64,000 nucleotides of DNA from Podarcis raffonei (GCF_027172205.1 NC_070614.1:4307001-4371000); one strand, 5' to 3'; shown: positions 32,916 through 44,405, numbered from the stretch's first letter. The notes: a model not told the origin generated them from the sequence alone. Numbers and translations: made by a program.

Positions 32916-35403
32916 CACAGGAATCACAGGCATCCCTGGAGTCTCTCACTGCTCGGAAAGTGGGGTACGTGCAACAATATGGACAACTTCCAACCAAAAA
33001 GATGCTATCACTCGACAAGCACACATCATGGGCCCCAGCATTACACCTCCAGCATATACCTGAATTAGAAAACAATAGCTTCTTGCAAGGATGCTGTGGA
33101 GTCCAGTGTACCCAAAATACTACTTTTTGCTGAATCAGCTTTAAATAGTTTTTTACCATGATCAGCAGCATTCCTTGAGAAACCCATTTGCTGTTGTTTG
33201 CATTTTAAGCTTTCTGTGAAACGCTATGGAAGAAATAGGGGTTTTATTTGCAGGAACCTGACATCATAATTTATAGGACACACTTACGTATTTGCAATGG
33301 GCAGAATTTACCAGAGCATGACACAGTTGCTTTGTTGAAGATCATGTGACGGATCTTTCCTGAATATGACAGAAACTCTGCTTTCCCATTGGATCAAAAG
33401 ATCACACTGCTGTGGCAGACAGCTTGAATGTTTTGGTCTCAGACAAATGAGGAAGGCTGCTGGAGGGCCCAATGAAATCCAACATGACAGCTGCGTTAAG
33501 CAGCCTATAAGCATAAACGTTAATGCTGTTAGATATAAAAGCATTGCAAGAGCTTTTTAAATATATATTTCTGGTACCTGTTTGGTTTTGCTTCCTCTCT
33601 ATCAACCATGGGTCTTCTATTAACCATTTATCTTAAATGTTATGTTAAGAACAAAAAACTTTTTATTGCAAAACTCCTTTATTTCACAGTGATAAGCAGA
33701 AATAGTACAGTACATCGTTATACAACAAAGTTGTTCAGCTCTCAAGTATTAAATGCCCTCTCTACCAAAACCTATGCTAGGCATTTTACTGAAATGTCTT
33801 CATTCTAGTAAATAATAATGCCTTTAGCTGATATTAATAAGGTATGGTTGGAAATTATAACAAATTGTTATTAATCATAAATGCAAAACCAAGAAGATAT
33901 GATTAATCCAGCTTGATTAACAGAGAGTACAAGGGTGTGATCTCAAGCATTGCACGAAGGGGCCAGCTATGGATTAGAGGGTGAGTCAGAGAAAGCTTTG
34001 ATTCATCCCCCTTCAGAACGGCATTCCCTTTTTCAAATTGTCACTTTTTACTTCAGCAGAATGCATTCTGTTCAATTCTTTTCACTCCTTTCCCTGAGCC
34101 TTGGAGCGTTCACTGGCTCCCACAGCTTTCTCTGGAAGGCCACTTTAACATCTTATGCACAACGGAGACCCCACTGCAAACTTATCAGTTTTTTATTCCT
34201 CTCTTTGTTTCTGTCCAATGGGAGCTCACGCTTTTAAAGCCTCAAAAAGGTAGTTTTTCCATGTGTCCTAGGAAAGATTGCATATGAGTCCAAGAATCCT
34301 TGGCCTACTATTCTGATGAAATATTTATCATACTAAAAGTTCCCCTTTGGTATAATATATTGCAATGTTTTCTTTCCATGAGCATTATGCATTACGTAGT
34401 GCGCAGCCCATTGAAGCTGCTTTGGCTGATAGGGCCATTTTGCACATTGCCTTTTTAGATATATGTCTAAGAAGCTTTGTGCATACTATGGAAAGATATA
34501 AAGTGTAAATGTGCAATAAATGCTTGTGTCATACAATAATGAGCAGGGCTTCAGCTCCTGCTTTGAGTGCCCACATTGTACCAATCCCAGGTTTGCCCCT
34601 GCATCTTGTGACAAATGGCCTGTAGATTTCACAGTGTCAAGTGTACCAAAATAAGGCACTCTGTACTAATTTTGCGTGGAATTGCTAAGCTAACCAAAAT
34701 ATGCAGGTTGTCCCTAAAAGTGGCTTCCACACCACATGCTTGAAGAGCAGTCAATCGAACGCAGTTTTTGGGTTTGTTTTTAGCAATCCGGGAAACTACA
34801 AACCAATTCGCTTAACGTTAAGTGCACGTAAACCAGGCCTCTTGCACACTGAGCATTTACTGTGGTGTTGCCATGCTTTTTTCACTTACTTTTGAAAAGG
34901 CAGCTCTACAATGTCATGAACGAAACATCCCCCTCTCGTTTTGTGTGTGTGTGTGTTGAGTTTTATGTTTAAGAGCTCCAAAAATACAACTTTTTAAATT
35001 ATCGAAGGAATGGCTGTGCAATTTCTGTAGGTGCAGGTGACCTCTTGTGTTGCTGCTCACCTGACTCTGGCATACAGACTATTTCCAAGGCTGCTAGAGC
35101 CATTTGTTTTCCCTCTCCTCTGAGGGAATCAACCCTTCTCTTTTTAAATACCAGCGCCTTCATATCTGTTTCTTTCTCTTTTCTTCCTAAATTGCAGTGC
35201 CACGAGAGTTGGGGGAGGAAACATGATCAGGAGCACAGTGCAGGGGGCAGGGTATATCTGACCCTTATCACACAACAGGTCTGTCACACACACAGCCCCC
35301 ACCCCCTGCCACCACCCAGCATTTGGAGTTAGGGAAATGGGGACCGTCTGCTTGGTTACAGACAGCTGGGAATGTGGACACAGTTTTCATTCCATTTTAA
35401 AGC
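32916..35403. other. Non-coding stretch, no gene seen
   Basis: AT-rich DNA with small frames. A (GT)8 run lies at about 34940-34955, and C-rich CACACACACAGCCCCCACC sits near 35283. No gene or further repeat was recognised. Confidence 0.4.
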
Positions 35404-35418
35404 AGAACAGCCACTATT

Positions 35419-35944
35419 TGTTGTTGTTTAGTCGTTTAGTCGTGTCCGACTCTTCGTGACCCCACGGACCAGAGCACGCCAGGCACTCCTGTCTTCCACT
35501 GCCTCCTGCAGTTTGGTCAAACTCATGCTGGTAGCTTCGAAAACACTATCCAACCATCTCGTCCTCTGTCGCCCCCTTCTCCTTGTGCCCTCAATCTTTC
35601 CCAATCTCAGGGTCTTTTCCAGGGAGTCTTCTCTTCTCATGAGGTGGCCAAAGTATTGGAGCCTCAGCTTCATGATCTGTCCCTCCAGTGAGCACTCAGG
35701 GCTGATTTCCTTAAGAATGGATGCGTTTGATCTTCTTGCAGTCCATGGGACTCTCAAGAGTCTCCTCCAGCACCATAATTCAAAAGCATCCATTCTTCAG
35801 CGATCAGCCTTCTTTATGGTCCAGCTCTCACTTCCATACATCACTATTGGGAAAACCATAGCTTTTACTATACGGAGCTTTGTTGGCAAGGTGATGTCTC
35901 TACTTTTTAAGATGCTGTCTAGGTTTGTCATTGCTTTTCTCCCA
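35419..35944 (-). mobile_element. BovB (RTE-clade) LINE, 5'-truncated, 526 bp
   Basis: Minus-strand frame 35793-35428 (121 codons) reads 'MDAFELWCWRRLLRVPWTAR' and ends 'GVTKSRTRLND', the characteristic BovB ORF2 C-terminus. Upstream sequence to 35944 continues the same protein ('NLDSILKSRDITLPTKLR', 'MYGSESWTIKKA') but a TGA separates it from the ATG-started part. The 3' end is GAGTCGGACACGACTAAACG followed by ACAACAACAAA. A perfect 15-bp duplication, AGAACAGCCACTATT, lies at 35404-35418 and 35945-35959. The element is cut well inside ORF2, with no endonuclease or RT palm. Confidence 0.96.
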
Positions 35945-35959
35945 AGAACAGCCACTATT

Positions 35960-36329
35960 GGGTGCTGCTAAATAATCAACACCTGGAAGCATGCCCGGCA
36001 CATGCATCTTGGGGGAGAGGCCTGACGTAACATTTACTCTAGTGTCAGGGGTGATACACAGATATATATTGCCCACAATTCCGCTGGCACTGCTACCACC
36101 ATGTCTCTGTAGATAGAGATGGCAGAAGGAGCAAAGTTGTGGACAGTGCTGCGCTTTGGCTATGGTTAAGAGTTCCGCTTCTGCTGTTGGTGGATTTTAA
36201 ACTGTTAAAAACCATGCTCTTTTTGAGATGACAGTGACCCTAGAACCACACACGTTACTCAAAGTCATTTGCAACCTTTTTGCGGAGACAATAGCAAACA
36301 GGGTGTGCCAAAGGCCGGGCTGACGTGGT
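35960..36329. other. Non-coding stretch, no gene seen
   Basis: No gene or repeat recognised between the BovB and the next LINE. Confidence 0.4.
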
Positions 36330-36965
36330 ATAAGGGAAGCTTTCTCGGTTGCCATGGCAGATACTTCAAGAGAAATGTTGACCCAGCGTGCGGCAGCTGT
36401 GAAAAGGGCAAATAACTTGCTAGGGATTCTTAGGGAAGGGGCTGGAAATAAAACTGCCTTTAACTTTACACAAACGCCTGACGTGTCCACACTTGGAATA
36501 ACATGGGTCACCATCTTCCCACCTCAGAAAGGATATCACAGAGCTGGAAAAGGTGCAGTCAAAAGGATCAAGGAACCAGGAGGCAGTCCCTACAAAGACG
36601 TCCAACATTTAAGAATGTTCAGTTCAGAAAAAAGAGCATCATAAAGATGTTTGTGGAATTGTGCAAGGTGTGGAAGAAGTGGATAGTGATAAGTTTTTTC
36701 TTCTCCATTTCTCATGATGCCAGAGTGGAGGACACCCAGTAAAACTGATTAAGAGCCAATTTTAGGACAGACAGAAGAAAATATACAGAACACCTAATAT
36801 GGCACTCACTACCACACAGTAAAGGCTATTAGTCACAAGAGTTTAAAGAGGATTAGACAAACTCATGGATGAGGGGGATACCAATGGCTATTAATGGCCA
36901 TGGCTAAATGCCACCCCCAGGATTAGAGGCAATATAGCACTGAATCGTAGCTGCCAGAGAATAGA
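36330..36965 (+). mobile_element. CR1/L3-like LINE fragment, decayed
   Basis: A frame over 36354-36644 reads 'RAAAVKRANNLLGILREGAG' and, further on, 'KGYHRAGKGAVKRIKEP' and 'QHLRMFSSEKRAS'. These follow the CR1/L3 C-terminal order 'A-KKAN-LGIIRKG...KDI-ELEKVQKRATK-IKG...LQHLGLFSLEKRR'. The 'SLSHNTRTR', 'FRTDKRKYF', 'WNSLP' and 'FKRGLDKFM' blocks are recognisable as DNA up to about 36965. It is frame-broken throughout, so it is old. Plus strand. Confidence 0.72.
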
Positions 36966-37620
36966 AGTAAAAGTGACCTATTATCTTCAAGCTCCGACTG
37001 TCCACATTAGGTCCCTTTCTGCTCCAAGACCACGTTACGTGGAAGAGCCATGGAAACCCTCAGCTCAGCAGATTGTTCCTTGACAATCAAGCCACATAGG
37101 TTTGAATGTGCACGCAAACATATCACTGTGTCTTGATACAGTCATATCGCTGAATGTGTTTCAATAGTCATGCCTTCTCAAGAGCTTTAAAAAGTTGATG
37201 CGGCACCCACAGACAGCAGCACCCTACTCCCCCCAAGAAAGGTCTCAGTAGATATCTCCTCAGAAATTCACAATGCACATTACAGTAGACTGCTCAGTTT
37301 CTGTTTGTACTGGCTCAGCCTCTCCTTCATTGAACACAGCACATTTCGTTGGCTGCCAGGACTGGACACACACACACCCATCCATTCTGAACTAGTAGCT
37401 AGTGCACCTTTTCTTCATTGAGGGAGGGGGGCGGCATGCCCAAACCATTTTGTGGCCCTGTCATTTTGTGTTAGGCCACACCTCCGTGGCGGCCACGGCA
37501 CCTTCTCCAAATGTGCTATTGGCTCAGAAAGATTGGCAACCCATGTTTTAAGACCTCACATCACAGCCAACCATTTGGCTCATTATTTCCAAAATACCAT
37601 GGAAATTCCTGCGTAGATTC
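36966..37620. other. Non-coding stretch, no gene seen
   Basis: No gene recognised; CACACACACACCC near 37369 and a G-rich run near 37426 are minor. Confidence 0.4.
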
Positions 37621-37621
37621 C

Positions 37622-37681
37622 TGCATGGCAGGGGGTTGGACTAGATGACCCCTGGGTCCCTCCCAACTTTAAGATTCCACA
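37622..37681 (+). mobile_element. CR1-type tail fragment
   Basis: GCAGGGGGTTGGACTAGATG followed by ACCCCTGGGTCCCTCCCAAC is the standard CR1-type end, preceded by GATTCCTGCATG as in the tRNA-Lys-like SINE at 5.5 kb. The head is missing, so this is the tail of either a CR1 or that SINE. Confidence 0.7.
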
Positions 37682-38725
37682 GCTCCATTATTTGTGCATT
37701 TGAATCATGCCTCTCCGTCCATGCACTTTCCCGGGCAGCCCCTGATAAACACTTGCCTGGTAAGATAAAATAAGACTTGTGGCAGCCTGCCTTTTTCTTT
37801 CCTTTCCGCTTTTGTGGAAATGGGGAATATGGTGAATAAAGCTTAGCATGAGCAAGGTTATTTTGATTACATATTTCCCTGTTGAGCTTGTAACTATTAT
37901 TACCTCAATCAGTGCCAGTTTGAGGCAAGTATAGTGCACAGACACAAAAAAAGCATTCTAAACAGCCCACAAAGGGAAACTATGTTTAGTGAGGAAAGTG
38001 AGAAGATAGTTGCTTTAGATTGGTATGAGTAATGTTAAGAAACAGCTGGGAAGGAATATTAGGTAATCACACACACAAGCTGGAAACTGGGAGCATCAGG
38101 CTAACATACTAGTATAATTTTGTATCCCCTCCCCTTCCCACAGATACAGCAAGGCAGAGGCCATGATGTAGTCGGGTCTTCAGATTTAGAAGCTATTGGG
38201 AAAAGCAGCGTGACTCATGACTTTCTTTCGTAATTTTAACTCAGTCCTTCAACTGCAGTTCCTCCTGAAGACTGGAAGCAATGAGAAAGAATAAGAAATG
38301 GAGACAGACACAATACGCTTAGTGTGTAGTAGCGTGAAGCCTGTTTGAAAACTCAATGTACATTTTTGTGTTGCTTTGTCTGAGGCCTGCAACAACAACA
38401 ACAACTTTACATTCTTTCCATATTTCACAGAAAAGCAAAGCACAACAGTTCAGCCTGCTCAGTTCTTCCCCTGCCAACTGCAGATGGGCAGAGCAACCCT
38501 GGAATGTTAAATCATGTAAAATGTTGACAGTAAGACAACAAATACGGTCATTTTTGAAAGGAAAGAAAGAGGCTGAATTCCCTTTCAGGATTTACTTGTA
38601 AACAAATTATGGGTCAGTATCTACCAGTGAGTACTCCCAGGCCAGCTGAATAGAAGGTGCCCAGGTGTCCTGTTCATTTTGATGACATTTGTACAGGAGT
38701 ACTTTCTGGGAGACGGTGCTCATAT
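37682..38725. other. Non-coding stretch, no gene seen
   Basis: Small frames only. Nothing recognised. Confidence 0.4.
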
Positions 38726-38729
38726 GACA

Positions 38730-38790
38730 TTGCAGGGGGTTGGGCTGGATGATCCTCAAAATCCCTTCCAACTCTGCAATTCTATGATAC
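38730..38790 (+). mobile_element. CR1-type tail fragment
   Basis: GCAGGGGGTTGGGCTGGATG, then CTCTGCAATTCTATGAT, is a CR1-type 3' end ending directly before the GC-rich palindromic block. Confidence 0.7.
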
Positions 38791-38804
38791 AGGCTTCCCC
38801 GTCC

Positions 38805-38885
38805 GTCAGCTGCGCAGCTCAACAAGGCCCCTCCGCCCCTCCGGCTCACGTGAGCAGGGGGGGCAGCGGGGCTTGCTCAGCTGAC
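38805..38885. repeat. Imperfect GC-rich palindrome, ~81 bp
   Basis: The centre is the perfect 12-mer GCTCACGTGAGC at 38844-38855 (with an E-box CACGTG at its middle). The arms, GTCAGCTG..CTCAACAAGGCCCC on the left and GGGGCTTGCTCAGCTGAC on the right, are complementary with small gaps. Function is unknown. Confidence 0.7.
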
Positions 38886-38980
38886 GTGCAGGGACACGGC
38901 ATCGGCTGCTGCACTACCCTGTATGTCAGCTGTTAGGCGGGGAGGCTGAGCAGACTCAACAAAGCCCCACTCCACCTCCA

Positions 38981-39054
38981 GCTCATGAGGAGACCCTCCC
39001 CGGAGCTTGAAGAGGACATCCTCTTTGGGCTCTGGGGAGGGTCTCCTCATGAGC
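38981..39054. repeat. Near-perfect 74-bp palindrome
   Basis: The left arm starts GCTCATGAGGAGACCCTCCC and the right arm ends GGGAGGGTCTCCTCATGAGC, an exact 20-base match. The arms continue inward to an AAGAGGA/TCCTCTT core, with about five mismatches across 37 bp. There is almost no loop. An unrelated-looking relative of the first palindrome's left arm (CTCAACAAAGCCCCACTCC) lies just upstream at about 38957-38974. Confidence 0.85.
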
Positions 39055-39337
39055 CAGGATTCTACAGGGTGCCCCCCACTTCCGGGTTCCACTTCCAGGT
39101 TCCTGGCACTGTCCGTGTGAGCAGTTGAGTGCAAACAGGAAGCTGTCTGTATAGCATCTGCTGAGATTTCTGTTTCTCAGTCTATAAGGTGTGAGAATTG
39201 ATGCACTTCATAATGAAGAGGTTTGCGGCGGTAAAAACAAAATGTACACACACTTTAAAAAGGAAGGTACACAAAGCCTATGGACAGCTCCCAGGTATCA
39301 TAGTGAAAGATAGGAGAGAGAGAGAGAGAATGGACTA

Positions 39338-39575
39338 CAGTCAGACCTCAGGTTGAAGTAGCTTCGGGATGAATATTTTCAGGTTGCGCTCCGCGGTGAC
39401 CCGGAAGTAACGGAGCGCATTACTTCCGGGTTTCGCCACTCACGCATGCACAGACGCTGAAAATGGTGGCGCGCGGAAGCGGCGAATCGCAACCCACGCA
39501 GACATGGGTTGCATTCGCTTCAGGATGCAAACAGGGCTCCGGAACGGATCCTGTTCACATCCAGAGGTACCACTG
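39338..39575. mobile_element. Tigger-like MITE 5
   Basis: It starts CAGTCAGACCTCAGGTTG and ends CCAGAGGTACCACTG between TA dinucleotides. The interior has ACCCGGAAGTAA at 39399-39410 and its complement TTACTTCCGGGT at 39420-39431, as in copy 1, so copies 1 and 5 form one CpG-rich subfamily. No coding capacity. Confidence 0.86.
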
Positions 39576-39579
39576 TATA

Positions 39580-42060
39580 TCTTGTTCAAAATACAAATTC
39601 TGCTTTTTTTCTGCTTCCATTTTAAATCCGTTCTTAAGGAAACAGAAACATATGAATGGGGAGGGGATTGGGAATTTATTTGAAAATAGGGGTGGAGGGC
39701 ATTCCTAATAAGGATGATTCCTCCCACTGGCTATGAGGGGCAGGATCTTCAGAACTGTTCAGCTCCTGCCCTCCAGACTGACTGGCAAGAATGAAGACAA
39801 TTCCTTGACCCCAAATCCAATGTCTGCAGAACCTGGCTGCCAACCAGATGAGAACAACAACTTCAAACCAGAGAAATAGCAAAGAAGGAGACCTGGTCCT
39901 AGACATAACAAAAGTGGGCATACACCAGTACTCTAAATAATGCGTGCAATATGTAAGAGAGCAGCAGAAGTCCTACATCAGCAATCTCGCTCCAGGAGAA
40001 AACACAGAGAAAGGAGCGGTGCCCTCTGTCCCTATCTCCAAATAGAAATTCTCATTAAGTACAATTTCCATTTTTGCCAGATAGGGACAGAAGACATTCA
40101 TCGTAGATATATATCAGAGGAGCCTCCTTCAGACCTGCTTGGGTTTCCTCTGCCTTCACTGACTGCAGCAGAAACCCTCTGGAGAAGCTTTCTGCCAAAG
40201 GCTCCATCAGCTGATGAAAGTAAATCTATTCTGCAGTGTTTTACAAAAGTGTGTGGCGAGGCCCAAGTGGACGCCCAGCAAATATCTATGATAGGAAAAC
40301 TACACCTGTAAGCAGCTGCGGCAGCCGCTTCCCTGAAAGAGCAGTCATTCCAGAGGGAGCAGACTTGCACATCAAGAAATCATGGCTGTGGACACATTTA
40401 TACCTTTGGAAGCCCCCGAAAATGCCACAAGGAGGGACTCTGGTTTCCTAAATTTCACTGTTGGATCCAAATAAAACTGCAGGGCACGACTGACATCCAG
40501 TGAATGTCATATATGCTCTTGACAACAAGATGGAGGGGTTCAGAGGGAAGGCAAAACCACCTGGGCACAGAACTCTGGACACAGATTTCACCTTGGGAAT
40601 AAAATCAGGATCAGGGCAGAGGACAAGCTTATATTGATGGAATATGCAGGGTTTCGAGGGGTATGCTGTCTGAAGACAAGAGTTAGCAGTTACACAGCGC
40701 ATTTCAGGTGTGCCACACTTATTACCGCCATAAATCTTACAACAGTCCTGTAAGAATCTAGTATTGCTATTCTCATACCTGAAATGGGGAGTGAAGGCAG
40801 GCAGAACAATGGATTGCTTAAGGCAACTGGATGGCTGCTTGAGGTGATATTTGAATCAGGAACTTCCCATTTCACACTTTTAGCAACTTATGCTCCATTA
40901 ACTCTCTGAAAATATAGCAGGGGTGCTGGGTTCTGACAACTAGCTAATTTACAGATCCTATCCATTCTTAAGGTTTGTTCCACATGGTACAAGCTTCATG
41001 GAGAGGTAAATAAAAAAAAAATGAAACATACTGCTGTTGCTGAATTATTTTTAAATTGTCACATGACAGGGAATCCTCCTTATTTGTTCTCCCAAAATAT
41101 TACTATTTTGCCTCATTTTATAACTAGGTTTGCTCCTATATTAAAGTGCTTTAGAGAGGGCGTACATACAAGTCTGCCTGGCCACGAGAGGGTTAAAATA
41201 TCCTTTCAAGTAAATATCCTATATAGTACCAGGTAAAAATCACACTTTTAAAGCTAACACAGTGGAACTAACCTATTCAGACACAACAAGTCTTCCTTAG
41301 GGGAATATGTCTCATTCCAAGGTTCATTCCTGGTTTCACATAGTGTGTCATGAATTTCTTGTTCAAAGAAATGTAAAACACATCCGTTTTCTGCTTTAGA
41401 GACAAACTGTAGTGCCAAATATCTTAATTTCAAAATGCAGTAGCTAAAAATAATTAAGCTTCATATAAATCCCAGTCACCTCTGTGCTATAATTTTAAAT
41501 GTCCGCTTCAAACTCTTTCATTTTGTAAAGAATCTTGCTGTCAATTGTCATTTTTAATATAACGTCCATCCATTCATATTATTGTTATTGCCAACTTGTA
41601 CTGTGATTTTCACTAGCAAAAAAGCAAACAAAACTGACTAGTGAATACTAGCGGTCATTCATTCAGCCTGAATCCTCTGAAAATTGCAGATTTTGATAAA
41701 GTTGCAATTGGCTTTTTTAGCAGAAAAGAAGCAAGTGACTCACCCCAAGCCCTGGTTCCACACAAATACTCAAACCAGGAAGCCCAAAGAGCTCTCAAAG
41801 GTCCCAGACCTCTTTGTTTTGTACTGAATGTAGAGCTCTGTGTTTTCAAGTTTGTTTATGATCGTTTTACAAAACACGATTACATGAGAACAACTCAGGA
41901 TGACAGAAATTGCAACCTGGGAACAAATTTATAACAGTGTAGTTTACTTCTAAGGAAACATAAAAAAGATTGAGGCATAAGTGGCTTACAACAAAGGTTT
42001 ATTCTTAGCAGTTGGCTAAACTTGAAACCTGAGAATATCAGATTTTATTTATCAAACGTA
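39580..42060. other. Non-coding stretch, no gene seen
   Basis: A 123-codon plus-strand frame (39940-40311) is the longest here. It has no recognised domain and overlaps a 90-codon minus frame; I do not call it. The DNA around 40130-40420 has more complexity than its surroundings and may be old element debris. Otherwise AT-rich. Confidence 0.4.
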
Positions 42061-43195
42061 AATTTCTGAGAGCAGAGGGAGAAGACACCACACTCAGGGC
42101 CTCCTCCACCGGGCTGGAGTGCAGGTCCGGCTGAGACCACCCCCCTCCATCTAACTACCAGTGCGGTTGGTAAAAGAGCAGCCCAGGGAGAAAAAGCCCA
42201 GGCAGCGTGTGCTTAAAAATGGACAATAACTTCCAGCCCATAGCTTCGCAATAAGCCAGCTGCCTCTGGGGTCACCAAAAGGTAATAGTACTACTCCCCT
42301 TGGCAGCACTGTTGCAGGACCAGGCACCAGACTTCCCAGACCCCAACCCATATAAAGAAGAGACCAATAAGACTGGGTTTTGGGTAAAAGCAGGCCACCA
42401 CTTTATTGAATACAGATGAAAGAGGTTTGGTTTGGGCAAGGGGCAATCTAAATATTTCCAGCCCGTCCACCGAAAGTGACGCGTGGTCAATCCAGGCGGG
42501 GGTTCCTAAGACTTACATCCAATAGGGTGACCCCCACAGGGACCGCCGTCTGGGGGAGCGCCTTTGGCCCTGGCCCCCCTGGGCACACGGACGTGGCGAC
42601 TCCCCCCGGATCCTTTTAATGGGCTGCCCCAGCATTTGGAGGGGCAGGCAGGGACTACAACCTGCCCTCCGTCCCAAACAAGGGATTGCCCCAGTGCTCA
42701 ACCAGTTGTGACGAATTGCTATGAGGTAGGCAAAACCACCAGGTCAGTGCCAATTAGCCCGGTGGGCAAATTCCTACCCGGGCCTGTAAAGAACGGTGAC
42801 CACCACAGCCACAGCAAAGTCATTGCCTATGAGCGTAAACCGGGGGTGGGGTGGGGAACCTGGCGCAGGAACAAACAGGCTGTGCCCCAGGTGTGGGCTG
42901 CTTAAATGGGCAGGGGGCGGATCTGAGGGAAGCCCACCGTCGGCTCTATTGGCTCCGCTCACATCCCAGCCTGCATCCCCATTCGCCAATGTAGAGGGCA
43001 GGCTAAGAACCATCTCCTGGTAGGCAGCGGGGGCATATGCCCGCTCCACCTATCAGGAACGGCACTGCTGTTTGAATTCCACCGTCGGGAAACACCGCTG
43101 CACCAAGAGAGGTATTATATAAGCTTACTCAGGGCTGCATCCCTGCCATTCCTCCCAGGGGGTAGAGAGCAGGCGGAGGCGTGGCTGGTGCCGGC
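42061..43195. other. GC-rich non-coding stretch, no gene seen
   Basis: Composition is richer in G and C than the flanks. Overlapping frames of 60-113 codons on both strands are explained by few stop codons in GC-rich DNA. No start, splice or domain evidence was found. Confidence 0.4.
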
Positions 43196-43344
43196 GGGGG
43201 CATGGCACACCTCCTGGGGGTGTGGCACGCCACCTGCGGGGGCATGGTGCGCATCCCAGGGTGTGGCACGCCACTCACGAGGGCATAGCGCACCGCCCAC
43301 AGGGGTGTAGCACCCAGTGCGTGGGGGTGCATGGCACGTGTCCA
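43196..43344. repeat. Minisatellite, about seven ~21-bp units
   Basis: Units alternate between a GGGGGCATGGCACACC form and a GGGGTGTGGCACGCC form, each 20-23 bases: about 43196, 43216, 43238, 43259, 43281, 43302 and 43323. The alternation suggests a ~42-bp higher-order unit that was amplified. Units are diverged, so the array is not young. The frames of about 80-100 codons across it are Pro/His-rich artefacts. Confidence 0.75.
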
Positions 43345-44038
43345 GGGGGGCCACCGCGATGGCACCCTACCGGAATAGTGGTGCCAGGGGCGGACCGCCC
43401 CCTCTGCACTCCCGTTCCTACCAAAGCTGTCCACCTTCCCTTTTTGGGGGGAAATTCCCTTATTCCAGTGCCGTTTCCCGCTGCTTCCCGCTGCTATCCC
43501 AGATTGTTAGATATCCCGTAGACTGTCCCCGGGACAGGTGAGGCTGCTGATCCCTTATTTTCAAATCTGGAAGTTGACAGCTATGGTTCCTGCGCCAGTG
43601 ATTTCCCTCACCATTAACTCCATGCAGCTTCGTCTTCTCACCTCGTACAAGCTGCCTTTCCCTTTCCCAACCCCAGACCCGAAGCCGCTTCTCTCTTCTG
43701 CTCTGCAGTCCCACTCTGCATCCGTGTTCCCCTTCACTCCCTGGTCCCTGCCTCCTCCCTCCCCTTTTGTGCAGCCCCCCTGCACCCAAACCATCCCCAC
43801 GGTCACCTCCCGCATCTTCCTCCTCCCGCACATTGCACCTGCTAAGCACGCTTTTTTCACTTTCCGCCCAGGTCTTAGTGAGTTTCTCCTTGCAGAAAGT
43901 TCAAAGCAGCTGAGACCAAAATTGACACTGCCACTTGCCCTGTGCTTCCTAGGCACAGGTCAGAAGTTTCTGCCTTGCCCCGCTCCTTTCCCAGGGAAAA
44001 CCTGCTCTAAACCGGAACAAACAGCTTGGAGGAGTGTA
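43345..44038. other. GC/CT-rich non-coding stretch
   Basis: Frames of 129-167 codons lie on both strands in a pyrimidine-rich tract (43538-44041). The translated products are low-complexity Pro/Ser/Leu-rich on one side and Arg/Gly-rich on the other, with no domains. 43430-43580 has GGGAAATTCCCTTATTCCAG and CCCTTATTTTCAAATCTGGA, fragments of a common lizard repeat. Confidence 0.4.
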
Positions 44039-44051
44039 TAGCGAAGGCCTA

Positions 44052-44405
44052 AGTAAAGGTAAAGGCACCCCTGACCATTAGGTCCAGTCGTGACCGACTC
44101 TGGGGTTGCAGCGCTCATCTCGCTTTATTGGCCAAGGGAGCCGGCGTACAGCTTCCGGGTCATGTGGCCAGCATGACTAAGCCACTTCTGGCGAACCAGA
44201 GCAGCTCACGGAAACACTGTTTACCTTCCCGCCGGAGTGGTACCTATTTATCTACTTGCACTTCGATGTGCTTTTGAATTGCTAGGTTGGCAGGAGCTGG
44301 GACCGAGCAACGGGAGCTCACCCTGTTGCGGGGATTCGAACCGCCGACCTTCTGATCAGCAAGTCCTAGGCTCTGTGGTTTAACCCACAACGCCACCCGC
44401 GTCCC
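44052..44405 (-). mobile_element. Sauria-type tRNA SINE, copy 4
   Basis: Reverse orientation: the tail GGTAAAGGCACCCCTGACC is on the left and the head CACCCGCGTCCC on the right, with GGGGATTCGAACCGCCGACC as the reversed B-box region. A 13-bp duplication with one mismatch (TAGCGAAGGCCTA at 44039-44051, TAGTGAAGGCCTA at 44406-44418) defines the ends. Few changes from the family sequence, so it is among the younger copies. Confidence 0.92.

Noticed and set aside
35456-35971. 171-codon plus-strand frame
   Set aside because: It is the antisense shadow of the BovB ORF2 C-terminus.
39940-40311. 123-codon frame that reads like an ordinary protein
   Set aside because: No motif that I recognise, overlapping antisense frame, no promoter or splice evidence. 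Kept only as a note in the gap entry.
43538-44041. 167-codon plus-strand frame and 129-131-codon minus frames
   Set aside because: Overlapping frames in a pyrimidine-rich tract with no domain, start context or splice support.
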